In this document: positions 49,218-57,715 of the stretch, in pieces
How positions within the stretch are numbered: the first letter of the stretch is position 1
Layout: every line of letters starts with the position of its first letter
From: Flavobacteriales bacterium
Lineage (GTDB): Bacteria; Bacteroidota; Bacteroidia; Flavobacteriales_F; PHOS-HE28
DNA length: 64,000 bases
Assembly (NCBI GenBank): GCA_020635725.1
Contig: JACJZF010000013.1
Span: 6,962-70,961 of the forward strand
Reading direction: 5' to 3'
Position numbers and translations under genes: made by a program
Notes under the pieces: generated by a model
What the model saw: the letters and a program-made list of their open reading frames with translations, nothing else
The model's database searches: none
What the model was told of the DNA's origin: nothing

Positions 49218-49496
49218 TTACTTGGCGCGTTCGATCACTTCCACCAGGCGCCAGCGCTTCAGCTTGCTCATCGGGCGGATCTCCATGATGCGCACGGTGT
49301 CGCCGATGTGGGCATCGCCCTTCTCATCGTGCGCCATGAACTTGCTGGTGCGCTTCACGAACTTGTGGTACTTGGGGTGCATCACCTTGCGCTCCACCGT
49401 CACGGTGATGCTCTTGGTCATCTTGTCGCTGGTGACCACGCCGATGCGCTCCTTGCGCAGGTTGCGGGCCGTGGCGGTGCTGGTCTCGGTGCTCAT
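49218..49496 (-). CDS. rpsQ: 30S ribosomal protein S17 (92 aa)
   Basis: An OB-fold protein: RKERIGVVTSDKMTKSITVTVERKVMHPKYHKFVKRTSKFMAHDE. Its start overlaps the rpmC stop by 4 bp, indicating coupling. Confidence 0.98.
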   Translation of the reverse strand: MSTETSTATARNLRKERIGVVTSDKMTKSITVTVERKVMHPKYHKFVKRTSKFMAHDEKGDAHIGDTVRIMEIRPMSKLKRWRLVEVIERAK

Positions 49497-49705
49497 TTGC
49501 CGGCGGTGTTGGCGAGCTCGCGGTTGCGGAGCTCGGTGAGGATGCGGGCCACCTCCTTGCGCTTGGAGCGCAGCTGCATCGGGTTCTCGATCGGGCTCAC
49601 CGTGTGGTTGAAGCGCAGCTTCGTGAGCGCGCCGCGCTCATCCTGCAGCTTGTCCTGCAGCTCCTGCACCGTGAGGTCCTTCAGTTCCAGTCCTTTCTTC
49701 TTCAT
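49493..49705 (-). CDS. rpmC: 50S ribosomal protein L29 (70 aa)
   Basis: A two-helix protein near the tunnel exit: LKDLTVQELQDKLQDERGALTKLRFNHTVSPIENPMQLRSKRKEVARILTEL. It overlaps rpsQ by 4 bp. Confidence 0.97.
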   Translation of the reverse strand: MKKKGLELKDLTVQELQDKLQDERGALTKLRFNHTVSPIENPMQLRSKRKEVARILTELRNRELANTAGK

Positions 49706-49714
49706 GGCTCTCTC

Positions 49715-50137
49715 TTATTGGCCGTCGTAATCCTCGCGCATCACGAACTTGGTCGGGATCGGCAGCTTCTGGGCCGCCAGGCGCAGCGCTTCCTGCGCGG
49801 TGGCCATGGGCACGCCATCCACCTCGAAGATGATGCGGCCGGCGTGGCACACCGCGACCCAATGGTCGAGCGAGCCTTTGCCCTTACCCATACGCACCTC
49901 GGCGGGCTTGCTGGTCACGGGTTTGTCCGGGAACACCTTGATCCACACCTGGCCCTCGCGCTTCATGTAGCGGGTGAGCGCCACACGGGCCGCCTCGATC
50001 TGGCGACTGGTGAGCCACACGCTCTCCATGGCTTTCAGGCCGAAGGAGCCAAGGGTGACACGGTGACCGCGCTGGGCCGTGCCCTTCATGCGGCCCTTAT
50101 GCATATTGCGGCGCTTGCTGCGCTTCGGTTGCAACAT
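49715..50137 (-). CDS. rplP: 50S ribosomal protein L16 (140 aa)
   Basis: MLQPKRSKRRNMHKGRMKGTAQRGHRVTLGSFGLKA at the start, and VWIKVFPDKPVTSKPAEVRMGKGKGSLDHWVAVCHAGRIIFEVDG near A-site tRNA contacts. Full length. It is 5 bp downstream of rpsC. Confidence 0.98.
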   Translation of the reverse strand: MLQPKRSKRRNMHKGRMKGTAQRGHRVTLGSFGLKAMESVWLTSRQIEAARVALTRYMKREGQVWIKVFPDKPVTSKPAEVRMGKGKGSLDHWVAVCHAGRIIFEVDGVPMATAQEALRLAAQKLPIPTKFVMREDYDGQ

Positions 50138-50142
50138 GGCTC

Positions 50143-50946
50143 TTAGCTGTTACGATTGTTACCACCACGACCGCCGCCGCCAGGGCCGCGACGATCACCT
50201 CCACGACGATCTCCTCCAGGCCCGCGGCGATCACCGCCACGGCGCTCCGGACGGTCGCCCATCGGACGGCCGCTGCCGGCCGCGCCCTTGGGCTGCCCCA
50301 CGTTCGGGCTCAGGTCGCGCTTGCCATATACCTCGCCGCGGCAGATCCAGCACTTCACCCCGATACGCCCCATCTTGGTGTGCGCCTCGGTGATGGCGAA
50401 GTCGATATCGGCACGCAGGGTGTGCAGGGGCACGCGGCCCTCACGATAGCTCTCGGTACGAGCGATCTCGGCACCGTTCAGACGGCCTGATACGGTGAGC
50501 TTGATGCCCTCGGCGCCCATGCGCATGGTGCTGGCCACGGCCATCTTCATGGCGCGGCGGAAGCTGATGCGGCCCTCGAGCTGACGAGCGATGCTGTCGG
50601 CCACGAGGCGGGCATCGAGTTCCGGGCGCTTGATCTCGAAGATGTTGATCTGGACGTCCTTGCCGGTGAGCTTCTTGAGCTCTTCACGCAGCTTGTCCAC
50701 CTCGGCGCCGCCCTTGCCGATGATCACGCCAGGGCGAGCCGTGTTGATCGTCACGGTCACCAGCTTCAGCGTGCGCTCGATCACGATCTTGCTCACGCTG
50801 GCCTTCTTCAGGCGCGCGAACAGGTACGTGCGGATCTTCTCGTCCTCCACCAGCTTGTCGGTGTAGTCGTTGCCGCCGTACCAGTTGCTGTCCCAGCCCT
50901 TGATGAAGCCGAGGCGCGTTCCTACCGGATGTGCTTTCTGTCCCAT
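50143..50946 (-). CDS. rpsC: 30S ribosomal protein S3 with Gly/Arg-rich C-terminal tail (267 aa)
   Basis: The N-terminal KH domain has the GxxG loop in GVIIGKGGAEVDKLREEL. The C-terminal S3 domain runs to about residue 215 (IGVKCWICRGEVYGKRD). The remaining about 50 residues are low complexity: repeated RRGGDRR, GPGGDRR and GGGGRGGNNRNS. The E. coli protein is 233 aa, so this tail is an extension. In the assembled ribosome it would sit near the mRNA entry channel. Confidence 0.97.
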   Translation of the reverse strand: MGQKAHPVGTRLGFIKGWDSNWYGGNDYTDKLVEDEKIRTYLFARLKKASVSKIVIERTLKLVTVTINTARPGVIIGKGGAEVDKLREELKKLTGKDVQINIFEIKRPELDARLVADSIARQLEGRISFRRAMKMAVASTMRMGAEGIKLTVSGRLNGAEIARTESYREGRVPLHTLRADIDFAITEAHTKMGRIGVKCWICRGEVYGKRDLSPNVGQPKGAAGSGRPMGDRPERRGGDRRGPGGDRRGGDRRGPGGGGRGGNNRNS

Positions 50947-50965
50947 GCTTTGGTTGTTCCGGCGC

Positions 50966-51370
50966 TCAGGCCTGCGGATTGATGCTGTCGACGATGATGC
51001 TCACGTGGTTGCTGCGCTTCTTCATGCGGTAGGCACGGCCCTGCGGGGCGGGCAGCATGCGCTTGAGGCCACGGGCCTCGTTCACCTGCACGCTCTTCAC
51101 CACCAGGCCTGCCTCGTCGGCCTTGCGGCCCTCGTTCTTGGCCTCCCAGTTGGCCACGGCGCTCATCAGGAGCTTCTCCAGGTCGCGGCTGCTGTGGCGG
51201 GTGCTGAAGCGCAGGATGCCCAGCGCCTTGTTCACGTCCTCGCCACGGATCAGATCGGCCACCTGGCGCATGCGGCGCGGGCTGGTGGGCACATTGCGCA
51301 GGTGCGCGATGGCCACCGTCTTCATGGCCTCCTTGCGCGCGTCGGCTGCTAGTTTCTTACGGGCTCCCAT
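50966..51370 (-). CDS. rplV: 50S ribosomal protein L22 (134 aa)
   Basis: Lines the exit tunnel. IAHLRNVPTSPRRMRQVADLIRGEDVNKALGIL and the beta-hairpin end MLPAPQGRAYRMKKRSNHVSIIV are complete. A basic/Ala extension of about 17 residues precedes the core. Confidence 0.98.
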   Translation of the reverse strand: MGARKKLAADARKEAMKTVAIAHLRNVPTSPRRMRQVADLIRGEDVNKALGILRFSTRHSSRDLEKLLMSAVANWEAKNEGRKADEAGLVVKSVQVNEARGLKRMLPAPQGRAYRMKKRSNHVSIIVDSINPQA

Positions 51371-51379
51371 GGCTTATGC

Positions 51380-51649
51380 TCAATTGCTCTTGTTACCGGA
51401 GTGGCCGCGGAAGGTGCGCGTAGGGGCGAACTCGCCCAGCTTGTGGCCCACCATGTTCTCGGTCACGTACACCGGGATGAACTTGTTTCCGTTGTGCACC
51501 GCAATGGTGAGGCCGACGAACTCGGGAGTGATGGTGGAAGCGCGGGACCAGGTCTTGATCACGTTCTTCTTGCCCGAAGTCTGGGCCTCCGTCACGCGCT
51601 TGGTCAGCTTGTAGTGGACGAACGGCGGTTTCTTGAGTGAACGGCTCAT
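51380..51649 (-). CDS. rpsS: 30S ribosomal protein S19 (89 aa)
   Basis: MSRSLKKPPFVHYKLTKRV at the start, then KTWSRASTITPEFVGLTIAVHNGNKFIPVYVTENMVGHKLGEFAPTRTFRGH. Full length. Confidence 0.98.
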   Translation of the reverse strand: MSRSLKKPPFVHYKLTKRVTEAQTSGKKNVIKTWSRASTITPEFVGLTIAVHNGNKFIPVYVTENMVGHKLGEFAPTRTFRGHSGNKSN

Positions 51650-51663
51650 GCTCTATGCTTGGA

Positions 51664-52503
51664 CTAGGCGCCCTTCTTGGCGTTGATGCGCTCCAGGATG
51701 AAACGATTGCTGCGATTCTTCGGCTTCCGGGTCTTCTTGCCCTTGGCCAGCAAGCCTTTGCGGCTGCGCGGGTGCCCGCCCGAAGCGCGGCCCTCGCCAC
51801 CACCCATCGGGTGATCCACCGGGTTCATGGCCACCGCACGGGTGCGGGGGCGACGGCCCTGCCAGCGGCTACGGCCGGCCTTGCCGCTCTTCTGCAGCAT
51901 GTGCTCGGCGTTGCCAACGGTGCCCACCGTGGCCAGGCAGGCCACCAGCACCATGCGCAGCTCGCCGCTCGGCATCTTCAGCGTGGCGTACTTGCCCTCG
52001 CGAGCGCTCAGTTGGGCGAAGGTGCCCGCGCTGCGCGCGATGGCGCCGCCCTTGCCGGGCTGCAGCTCGATGTTGTGCACCACGGTGCCCAAGGGGATCT
52101 CGCTCAGCGGGAGCGTGTTGCCCACCTCAGGAGCCACGCCGCTGCGGCCGCTCAACAAGGTCTGCCCCACCTCCAGGCCGTTCGGGGCCAGGATGTAGCG
52201 CTTCTCGCCGTCGGCGTAATTGAGCAGGGCGATGCGCGCACTGCGGTTCGGATCGTACTCGATGGTCTTCACCACCGCCGGGATGCCATGCTTGTCGCGC
52301 TTCAAGTCGATCACGCGGTAGCGCTGCTTGTGACCACCGCCGATGTAGCGCATGGTCATCTTGCCCTGGTTGTTGCGGCCACCGCTCTTCACGCGGCCGC
52401 TGGTCAGCGACTTCTCGGGCACGTTGGTCGTGACGCCTTCGAAGTCCGTGATCACCTTGTGGCGCGTGCCCGCGGTGACGGGGTTGAGTTTGCGGATGCC
52501 CAT
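51664..52503 (-). CDS. rplB: 50S ribosomal protein L2 (279 aa)
   Basis: Needed for subunit joining and peptidyl transfer. Conserved segments are NNQGKMTMRYIGGGHKQRYR, ANGLEVGQTLLSG and the C-terminal MNPVDHPMGGGEGRASGGHPRS with the functionally important His. Confidence 0.98.
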   Translation of the reverse strand: MGIRKLNPVTAGTRHKVITDFEGVTTNVPEKSLTSGRVKSGGRNNQGKMTMRYIGGGHKQRYRVIDLKRDKHGIPAVVKTIEYDPNRSARIALLNYADGEKRYILAPNGLEVGQTLLSGRSGVAPEVGNTLPLSEIPLGTVVHNIELQPGKGGAIARSAGTFAQLSAREGKYATLKMPSGELRMVLVACLATVGTVGNAEHMLQKSGKAGRSRWQGRRPRTRAVAMNPVDHPMGGGEGRASGGHPRSRKGLLAKGKKTRKPKNRSNRFILERINAKKGA

Positions 52504-52506
52504 GGC

Positions 52507-52800
52507 TTAGATGCTGCTGTAGAGGTCGATGGTCTCGCCGGACTTCACCGTGACGATGGCCTTCTTGGTGGCCGGGGTGCGGCCGCGCAGGATCAGGCTC
52601 TTCGTGTAGCGGGTGCGGCGCTTGCCGTGGCTGATCATGGTGCGCACGCCGGTGACCGTGACGTTGTACTCCTTCTCCACCGCTTGCTTGATCTGCACCT
52701 TGTTGCTGTCGCGGGCGACGACGAAGCCGTAGCGGTTCTCCTTCTCGCCCTGCGCCGTCATCTTCTCAGTGACGATCGGTCGGATGATGATCTGGCCCAT
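52507..52800 (-). CDS. rplW: 50S ribosomal protein L23 (97 aa)
   Basis: MGQIIIRPIVTEKMTAQGEKENRYGFVVARDSNKVQIKQAVEKEYNVTVTGVRTM is the L23 core. It lies at the tunnel exit and docks trigger factor and SRP. Confidence 0.97.
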   Translation of the reverse strand: MGQIIIRPIVTEKMTAQGEKENRYGFVVARDSNKVQIKQAVEKEYNVTVTGVRTMISHGKRRTRYTKSLILRGRTPATKKAIVTVKSGETIDLYSSI

Positions 52801-52803
52801 GGC

Positions 52804-53436
52804 TTACTTGCTGAGGGTTGCTTCCAGCGGGGCAATCGCGTCCTTGGCGATGATCAGCCCGTTGGCGTTCATGATGTCGTAGGTGCACAGCTCGCTGGCC
52901 ACCACCACGCGGGCGCGCTGGAGGTTGCGGCTGCTGAGCACGAGGTTCTCATCCTTGGAAGGCACCACCACCACGGCCTTGCGCGTACCCAGCTCAAAGG
53001 CCTTGAGCAGCGCGGCGAACTCGCTCGTCTTCGGAGCGGTCATGGCGGCGCTGTCCAGCACCTTGATGGCACCGTCCTTCGCCTTGTAGGTGAGGGCGCT
53101 GCGGCGGGCCAGGTCCTTCACCTTCTTGTTGAGCTTGAAGTGGTAGTCGCGCGGCTGGGGGCCGAACACGCGGGCGCCACCGGGGAAGAGCGGGCTCTTG
53201 ATGGAGCCTTTGCGGCTTCCGCCCGTGCCCTTCTGGCGATGCAGCTTCTTGGTGCTGCCGCTCACCTCGCTCTTCTCCAGCGTCTTGGCGGTGCCCTGGC
53301 GCTTGTTCGCGAGGTGCTGCTTCACATCCAGCCAGATGGCGTGGTCGTTCGGCTGCTCGAGCGCGAACACGGCGTCGCTGAGCTTGGCCTTCTTGCCGGT
53401 GGACTTGCCGTCCTTGCCGTAGATCTCGAGTTCCAT
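52804..53436 (-). CDS. rplD: 50S ribosomal protein L4 (210 aa)
   Basis: The tunnel-reaching loop with KLHRQKGTGGSRKGSIKSPLFPGGARVFGPQPRDY and the C-terminal domain with ALLKAFELGTRKAVVVVPSKDENL are complete. In E. coli L4 represses its own operon; no test of that was possible here. Confidence 0.98.
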   Translation of the reverse strand: MELEIYGKDGKSTGKKAKLSDAVFALEQPNDHAIWLDVKQHLANKRQGTAKTLEKSEVSGSTKKLHRQKGTGGSRKGSIKSPLFPGGARVFGPQPRDYHFKLNKKVKDLARRSALTYKAKDGAIKVLDSAAMTAPKTSEFAALLKAFELGTRKAVVVVPSKDENLVLSSRNLQRARVVVASELCTYDIMNANGLIIAKDAIAPLEATLSK

Positions 53437-53437
53437 C

Positions 53438-54055
53438 TTACTTCCAGATGATCACGTAGCTGCCTTTCGGACCCGGTACGGTGCCGCGCAGGAGCAACAG
53501 GTTCTTCGATGCATCCACCTTCACCACTTTGAGGTTCTCCGTGGTGATCTTCTTGCCGCCGGTGCGGCCCGCCATGCGCATGCCCTTGAACACGCGGCTG
53601 GGGTACGAGCTGCCGCCCAGCGAACCGGGGGCACGGCTGCGGTCGTGCTGGCCGTGGGTGGCCTCGCCCACGCCGCTGAAGCCGTGGCGCTTCACAACGC
53701 CTTGGAAGCCCTTGCCCTTGCCGTTGCCGGTCACCGTCACGAAGCTGCCTTCCTCGAAGAGGTCGACGCCTACGCTGTCACCGAGCTTCAGCTCCTGCTC
53801 GAACTCCTTGAACTCGTGCGATTTCACCTTGGGGGTGGTGTTCGCCTTCTTGAAGTGGCCCATCTCGGCGGCGTTCGAGCTCTTCGCCCGGCGCTCACCA
53901 GCGGCCAGTTGAACGGCCTGATAGCCGTCCTTCTCCAGGGTCTTCACGTGGCTCACCACGTTGGGGGAGGCCTCGATCACGGTGCACGCCACAAGGCTGC
54001 CGTCCGTATCGTACAGGCTGGTCATCCCGATTTTCTTGCCGATCAATCCGCTCAT
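53438..54055 (-). CDS. rplC: 50S ribosomal protein L3 (205 aa)
   Basis: MSGLIGKKIGMTSLYDTDGSLVACTVIEA at the start and the conserved loop GFQGVVKRHGFSGVGEATHGQHDRSRAPGSLGG, followed by GMRMAGRTGGKKITTENLKVVKVD. Full length. Confidence 0.98.
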   Translation of the reverse strand: MSGLIGKKIGMTSLYDTDGSLVACTVIEASPNVVSHVKTLEKDGYQAVQLAAGERRAKSSNAAEMGHFKKANTTPKVKSHEFKEFEQELKLGDSVGVDLFEEGSFVTVTGNGKGKGFQGVVKRHGFSGVGEATHGQHDRSRAPGSLGGSSYPSRVFKGMRMAGRTGGKKITTENLKVVKVDASKNLLLLRGTVPGPKGSYVIIWK

Positions 54056-54074
54056 GGCTCTGTGGTGCTATCGG

Positions 54075-54380
54075 TCAGACTTTGATCTCCACTTCCACGC
54101 CGCTCGGGAGCTCGAGCTTCATCAGGGCATCGATCGTCTTGGAAGACGAGCTGTAGATGTCCATCATGCGCTTGTAGCTGCACAGCTGGAACTGCTCGCG
54201 CGCCTTCTTGTTCACGTGCGGGCTGCGCAGCACGGTGAACATGCGCTTGTGCGTGGGGAGGGGGATGGGACCGCTCACCACGGCACCGGTGGTCTTCACC
54301 GTCTTCACGATCTTCTCGGCGCTCTTGTCGACCAGGTTGTGGTCGTACGACTTGAGCTTGATCCGGATCTTCTGGGTCAT
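54075..54380 (-). CDS. rpsJ: 30S ribosomal protein S10 (101 aa)
   Basis: MTQKIRIKLKSYDHNLVDKSAEKIVKTVKTTGAVVSGPIPLPTHKRMFTVLRSPHVNKKAREQF is diagnostic. ATG 54380 is the family start; a further in-frame codon upstream would overlap the fusA end. There is no tuf gene between fusA and rpsJ. Confidence 0.98.
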   Translation of the reverse strand: MTQKIRIKLKSYDHNLVDKSAEKIVKTVKTTGAVVSGPIPLPTHKRMFTVLRSPHVNKKAREQFQLCSYKRMMDIYSSSSKTIDALMKLELPSGVEVEIKV

Positions 54381-54393
54381 CTCGATTCGCGGA

Positions 54394-56499
54394 TTAGGCT
54401 GACACTTTGCCACGCACCTTGGCCAGCACGGCCTCGGTCACGTTGTTGGGGGCGTTCTCGTAATGGCTGAATTCCATGGTGCTGCTGGCCCGGCCGGAGC
54501 TCATGGTGCGCAGGCTGGTCACGTAGCCGAACATCTCGCTCAGGGGCACGGTGCCCTTGATGGCCTTGGCGCCGGCACGGTCCTCCATGCCTTGGATGGT
54601 GCCGCGGCGGCGGTTCAGGTCGCCCACGATATCGCCCATGTTCTCCTCGGGCGTCACCACCTCGATCTTCATGATGGGCTCGAGCAGCACCGGCTTGCAC
54701 TTGGGCAGCGCCGTGCGGAAGGCGGCCTTGGCGCAGATCTCGAAGCTCAGCGCATCGGAGTCCACGTTGTGGTAGCTGCCGTCGTATAGGGTCACCTTCA
54801 GGCTCTCCATCGGGAAGCCGGCGAGCACGCCGTTCTTCAGGGAGGCTTCGAAGCCCTTGGCCACAGGCTGGATGAATTCCTTCGGGATCACGCCGCCCTT
54901 GATCTCGTCGATGAACTCCAGGCCGGTCTTCTCGGGATCGTTCTGGGGCTCGATGCGCACGTGGATGTCGGCGAACTTGCCTCGGCCACCCGTCTGCTTC
55001 TTGTAGAGCTCGCGATGCTCCACGGTGCCGGTGATGGCCTCTTTGTACTTCACCTGAGGCGCGCCCTGGTTGCACTCCACCTTGAACTCGCGCTTGAGGC
55101 GGTCCACGATGATCTCCAGGTGCAGCTCGCCCATGCCGCTGATCACGGTCTGGCCGGTCTCCTCATCGGTGTGCACTTTGAAGGTGGGATCCTCCTCGGC
55201 CAGCTTGGCCAGCGAAGCACCCAGCTTGTCCAGGTCGGCCTGGGTCTTGGGCTCCACCGCGATGCCGATCACCGGCTCGGGGAAGCTCATGCTCTCCAGG
55301 ATGATGGGCTTGTCCTCCGCGCACAGCGTATCGCCGGTGCGGATGTCCTTGAAGCCCACAGCAGCGCCGATGTCGCCCGCTTCGATGGCCTCCACGGGGT
55401 TCTGCTTGTTGGAGTGCATCTGGAAGATTCGGCTGATGCGCTCCTTGTTGCCGCTGCGCATGTTCTTCACATAGCTGCCTGCAGGCACGATGCCGCTGTA
55501 GCAACGGAAGAAGGCGAGGCGGCCCACGTAAGGGTCCGTGGCGATCTTGAAGGCCAGGCTGGCCATCGGCTCGCTCACGCTCGGTTTACGCGCGATCTCG
55601 TTGCCCGTATCCGGGTCGATGCCCACCACCGCGTCGATATCAACCGGGCTGGGCAGGTAGGCCATCACCGCGTCGAGCATGGTCTGCACGCCCTTGTTCT
55701 TGAAGGCGCTGCCGCACAGAATCGGCGTGATGCTCATGCTGATCGTGCTCTTGCGGATCGCATTCATGATCTCGGCCTCGGTGAGCGAGTCGGGATCGGC
55801 GAAATACTTCTCCATCAAGGTGTCGTCGCTCTCGGCAACGGCCTCGATGAGCTTGCCGCGCCACTCCTCAACGGTCTCCTTCAGGTCCTCGGGGATGGCG
55901 ACCTCCGACCAGGTCATGCCTTGGTCGGACTCGTTCCATACCATGCCGCGGTTGTTGATCAGGTCCACCACGCCCTTGAATTCCGCTTCAGCGCCGATAG
56001 GCACCTGCAGGGGCACGGGGTTGGCGCCGAGGCGCTCCTTGATCTGGGCCACCACGCTGAAGAAGTCGGCGCCGCTGCGGTCCATCTTGTTGACGAAGCC
56101 GATGCGGGGCACCTTGTACTTGTTGGCCTGGCGCCACACGGTCTCGCTCTGGGGCTCCACGCCGCCCACGGCGCAGAACAGGGCCACGGCGCCGTCGAGC
56201 ACGCGCAGGCTGCGCTCCACCTCAACGGTGAAGTCCACGTGGCCCGGGGTGTCGATCAGGTTGATCTTGTAGGTCTGGTCGCGGTACTTCCAGCTGGTGG
56301 TGGTGGCAGCGCTGGTGATGGTGATCCCCCGCTCCTGCTCCTGCTCCATCCAGTCCATGGTGGCGGCGCCATCGTGCACCTCACCGATCTTATGCACCAG
56401 GCCGGTGTAGTACAGGATGCGCTCGGACGTGGTCGTCTTGCCGGCATCGATGTGCGCCATGATGCCGATGTTGCGCGTTAGTTTGAGGTCGCGTGCCAT
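54394..56499 (-). CDS. fusA: Elongation factor G (701 aa)
   Basis: Drives ribosomal translocation and recycling. The G domain has AHIDAGKTTTSERILYYTG (P-loop), DTPGHVDF and NKMDRSGADF. Domains II to V are complete, with the domain IV segment QTGGRGKFADIHVRIEP and the C-terminal LRTMSSGRASSTMEFSHYE. It is a single full-length copy in the window. Confidence 0.98.
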   Translation of the reverse strand: MARDLKLTRNIGIMAHIDAGKTTTSERILYYTGLVHKIGEVHDGAATMDWMEQEQERGITITSAATTTSWKYRDQTYKINLIDTPGHVDFTVEVERSLRVLDGAVALFCAVGGVEPQSETVWRQANKYKVPRIGFVNKMDRSGADFFSVVAQIKERLGANPVPLQVPIGAEAEFKGVVDLINNRGMVWNESDQGMTWSEVAIPEDLKETVEEWRGKLIEAVAESDDTLMEKYFADPDSLTEAEIMNAIRKSTISMSITPILCGSAFKNKGVQTMLDAVMAYLPSPVDIDAVVGIDPDTGNEIARKPSVSEPMASLAFKIATDPYVGRLAFFRCYSGIVPAGSYVKNMRSGNKERISRIFQMHSNKQNPVEAIEAGDIGAAVGFKDIRTGDTLCAEDKPIILESMSFPEPVIGIAVEPKTQADLDKLGASLAKLAEEDPTFKVHTDEETGQTVISGMGELHLEIIVDRLKREFKVECNQGAPQVKYKEAITGTVEHRELYKKQTGGRGKFADIHVRIEPQNDPEKTGLEFIDEIKGGVIPKEFIQPVAKGFEASLKNGVLAGFPMESLKVTLYDGSYHNVDSDALSFEICAKAAFRTALPKCKPVLLEPIMKIEVVTPEENMGDIVGDLNRRRGTIQGMEDRAGAKAIKGTVPLSEMFGYVTSLRTMSSGRASSTMEFSHYENAPNNVTEAVLAKVRGKVSA

Positions 56500-56517
56500 G
56501 TGGCTGTGCTCGTTGGC

Positions 56518-56982
56518 TTAGAAGCGGAAGTGGCTGAAGGCCTTGTTCGCTTCGGCCATTTTGTGGACTTCTTCTTTCTTCTTGAAGGCGGCGCCTTCCT
56601 CCTTGCTGGCGGCGAGGATCTCGTTGGCCAGCTTCTGCGCCATGCTGCGCTCATTGCGCGAGCGGGCGTAGCCGATCAGCCATTTCATGGCCAGGCTCTT
56701 CTTCCGCTCATCGCGCACCTGCTGCGGTATCTGGAAGTTGGCCCCGCCCACGCGGCGGCTGCGCACCTCTACCTGGGGCGTCACATTGCTGAGCGCCTTG
56801 CGGAAGATCTCCAGGCCGTCCTCGCCGCTCTTCTCGGCGACGATGTCGATGGCATTGTAGAAGATGTCGAACGACTTGCTCTTCTTGCCGTCGTACATCA
56901 GGTTGTTGACGAACTTGGTCACTTGCTCATCGCCGAACTTGGGGTCCGGGAGGATCGTGTGCTTTACTGCTTTCTTGCGCAT
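56518..56982 (-). CDS. rpsG: 30S ribosomal protein S7 (154 aa)
   Basis: MRKKAVKHTILPDPKFGDEQVTKFVNNLMYDGKKSKSFDIFYNAID at the start and VRSRRVGGANFQIPQQVRDERKKSLAMKWLI in the core. Head-assembly protein between rpsL and fusA. Confidence 0.98.
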   Translation of the reverse strand: MRKKAVKHTILPDPKFGDEQVTKFVNNLMYDGKKSKSFDIFYNAIDIVAEKSGEDGLEIFRKALSNVTPQVEVRSRRVGGANFQIPQQVRDERKKSLAMKWLIGYARSRNERSMAQKLANEILAASKEEGAAFKKKEEVHKMAEANKAFSHFRF

Positions 56983-57007
56983 GGCTGTCCGTTCGTTCCG
57001 TTAGCGC

Positions 57008-57406
57008 TTATTTCTTCTTGGCCGGAGCGGCGCCCGCTTTCGGCTTCTTGGTGCCGTACTTGCTGCGGCGCTGGTTGCGGCCCTCCACGCCCGAGGTGTC
57101 CAGCACCCCGCGCACGATGTGGTACTTCACACCCGGAAGGTCCTTCACCCTGCCGCCGCGCACCAGCACGATGCTGTGCTCCTGCAGGTTGTGGCCCTCG
57201 CCGCCGATGTAGGCGATCACCTCGTAGCCGTTCACCAAGCGCACCTTGGCCACCTTGCGGAGGGCCGAGTTCGGCTTCTTGGGGGTGGTGGTGTACACCT
57301 TGGTGCACACGCCACGGCGCTGAGGGCAACGGGTCAAAGCGACCGACTTGCTCTTGTAGACGGGGTTCTCCCGGCCTTTGCGAATGAGCTGCTGAATCGT
57401 TGGCAT
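57008..57406 (-). CDS. rpsL: 30S ribosomal protein S12 (132 aa)
   Basis: First gene of the cluster. MPTIQQLIRKGRENPVYKSKS at the start; TPKKPNSALRKVAKVRLVNG carries the conserved lysines of the streptomycin-sensitive form (Lys43/44). GGRVKDLPGVKYHIVRGVLDTSG follows. The C-terminal tail is Lys/Ala-rich. It controls decoding accuracy. Confidence 0.98.
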   Translation of the reverse strand: MPTIQQLIRKGRENPVYKSKSVALTRCPQRRGVCTKVYTTTPKKPNSALRKVAKVRLVNGYEVIAYIGGEGHNLQEHSIVLVRGGRVKDLPGVKYHIVRGVLDTSGVEGRNQRRSKYGTKKPKAGAAPAKKK

Positions 57407-57465
57407 GAGGTCCTTTCGGCTTGACTTTCAGGCGTTTCCTTATTCCTGTCTTGGAAAACGGGGTG

Positions 57466-57473
57466 CGAAAGTA
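57466..57473 (-). promoter_or_regulatory. Candidate -7 element (TACTTTCG) of the ribosomal cluster
   Basis: Matches TAnnTTTG with one T to C change, 59 bp upstream of the rpsL ATG. A TTG at the expected distance was not found, so the assignment is tentative. Confidence 0.45.
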
Positions 57474-57696
57474 GCTGAAATCACCTTTCCACCGCTACCT
57501 GTTCAATGAATTTTCCTGTGGTACGGCCTACCGTGCTGGCGTATCGACCTGTGCCTACCGCCTTGCGCGGCACCCAATTCCTTTGATTGTCTGTAGATTA
57601 TATCTCCATCGAACCAGCCGCTGGGAATGAGGAGGCGCAACCGCGACAGGCTCAATTCCTGGACATTCTCCCACTTACCAACCCGCATCTCCTTTC

Positions 57697-57710
57697 AAAT
57701 CATTTGATTT
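57697..57710. promoter_or_regulatory. Small inverted repeat (AAATCA-TT-TGATTT) before the Fic gene
   Basis: Perfect 6-bp arms with a 2-bp centre, ending 5 bp before the chosen ATG. It could be an operator site; no regulator is suggested by the sequence. Confidence 0.3.
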
Positions 57711-57715
57711 GATGC

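Larger units (their letters stand above)
57407..57715. other. Divergent intergenic region: rpsL leader and fic upstream region
   Basis: 309 bp that is visibly more A/T-rich than its surroundings. It holds the candidate rpsL promoter (57466-57473) and a short inverted repeat before fic (57697-57710). A 61-codon open frame (57503-57688, minus) has no family resemblance and was not called. Confidence 0.5.

Noticed and set aside
46982..49288. 768-codon plus-strand open frame opposite the spc ribosomal genes
   Set aside because: Same reason: antisense of rplF, rpsH, rpsN, rplE, rplX and rplN, with no protein-like motifs.
51637..53451. 604-codon plus-strand open frame opposite rplB, rplW and rplD
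   Set aside because: Antisense shadow of conserved ribosomal genes.
57503..57688. 61-codon minus-strand open frame in the rpsL upstream region
   Set aside because: No family resemblance, no credible start signal, and it occupies the expected promoter/leader region; considered chance.
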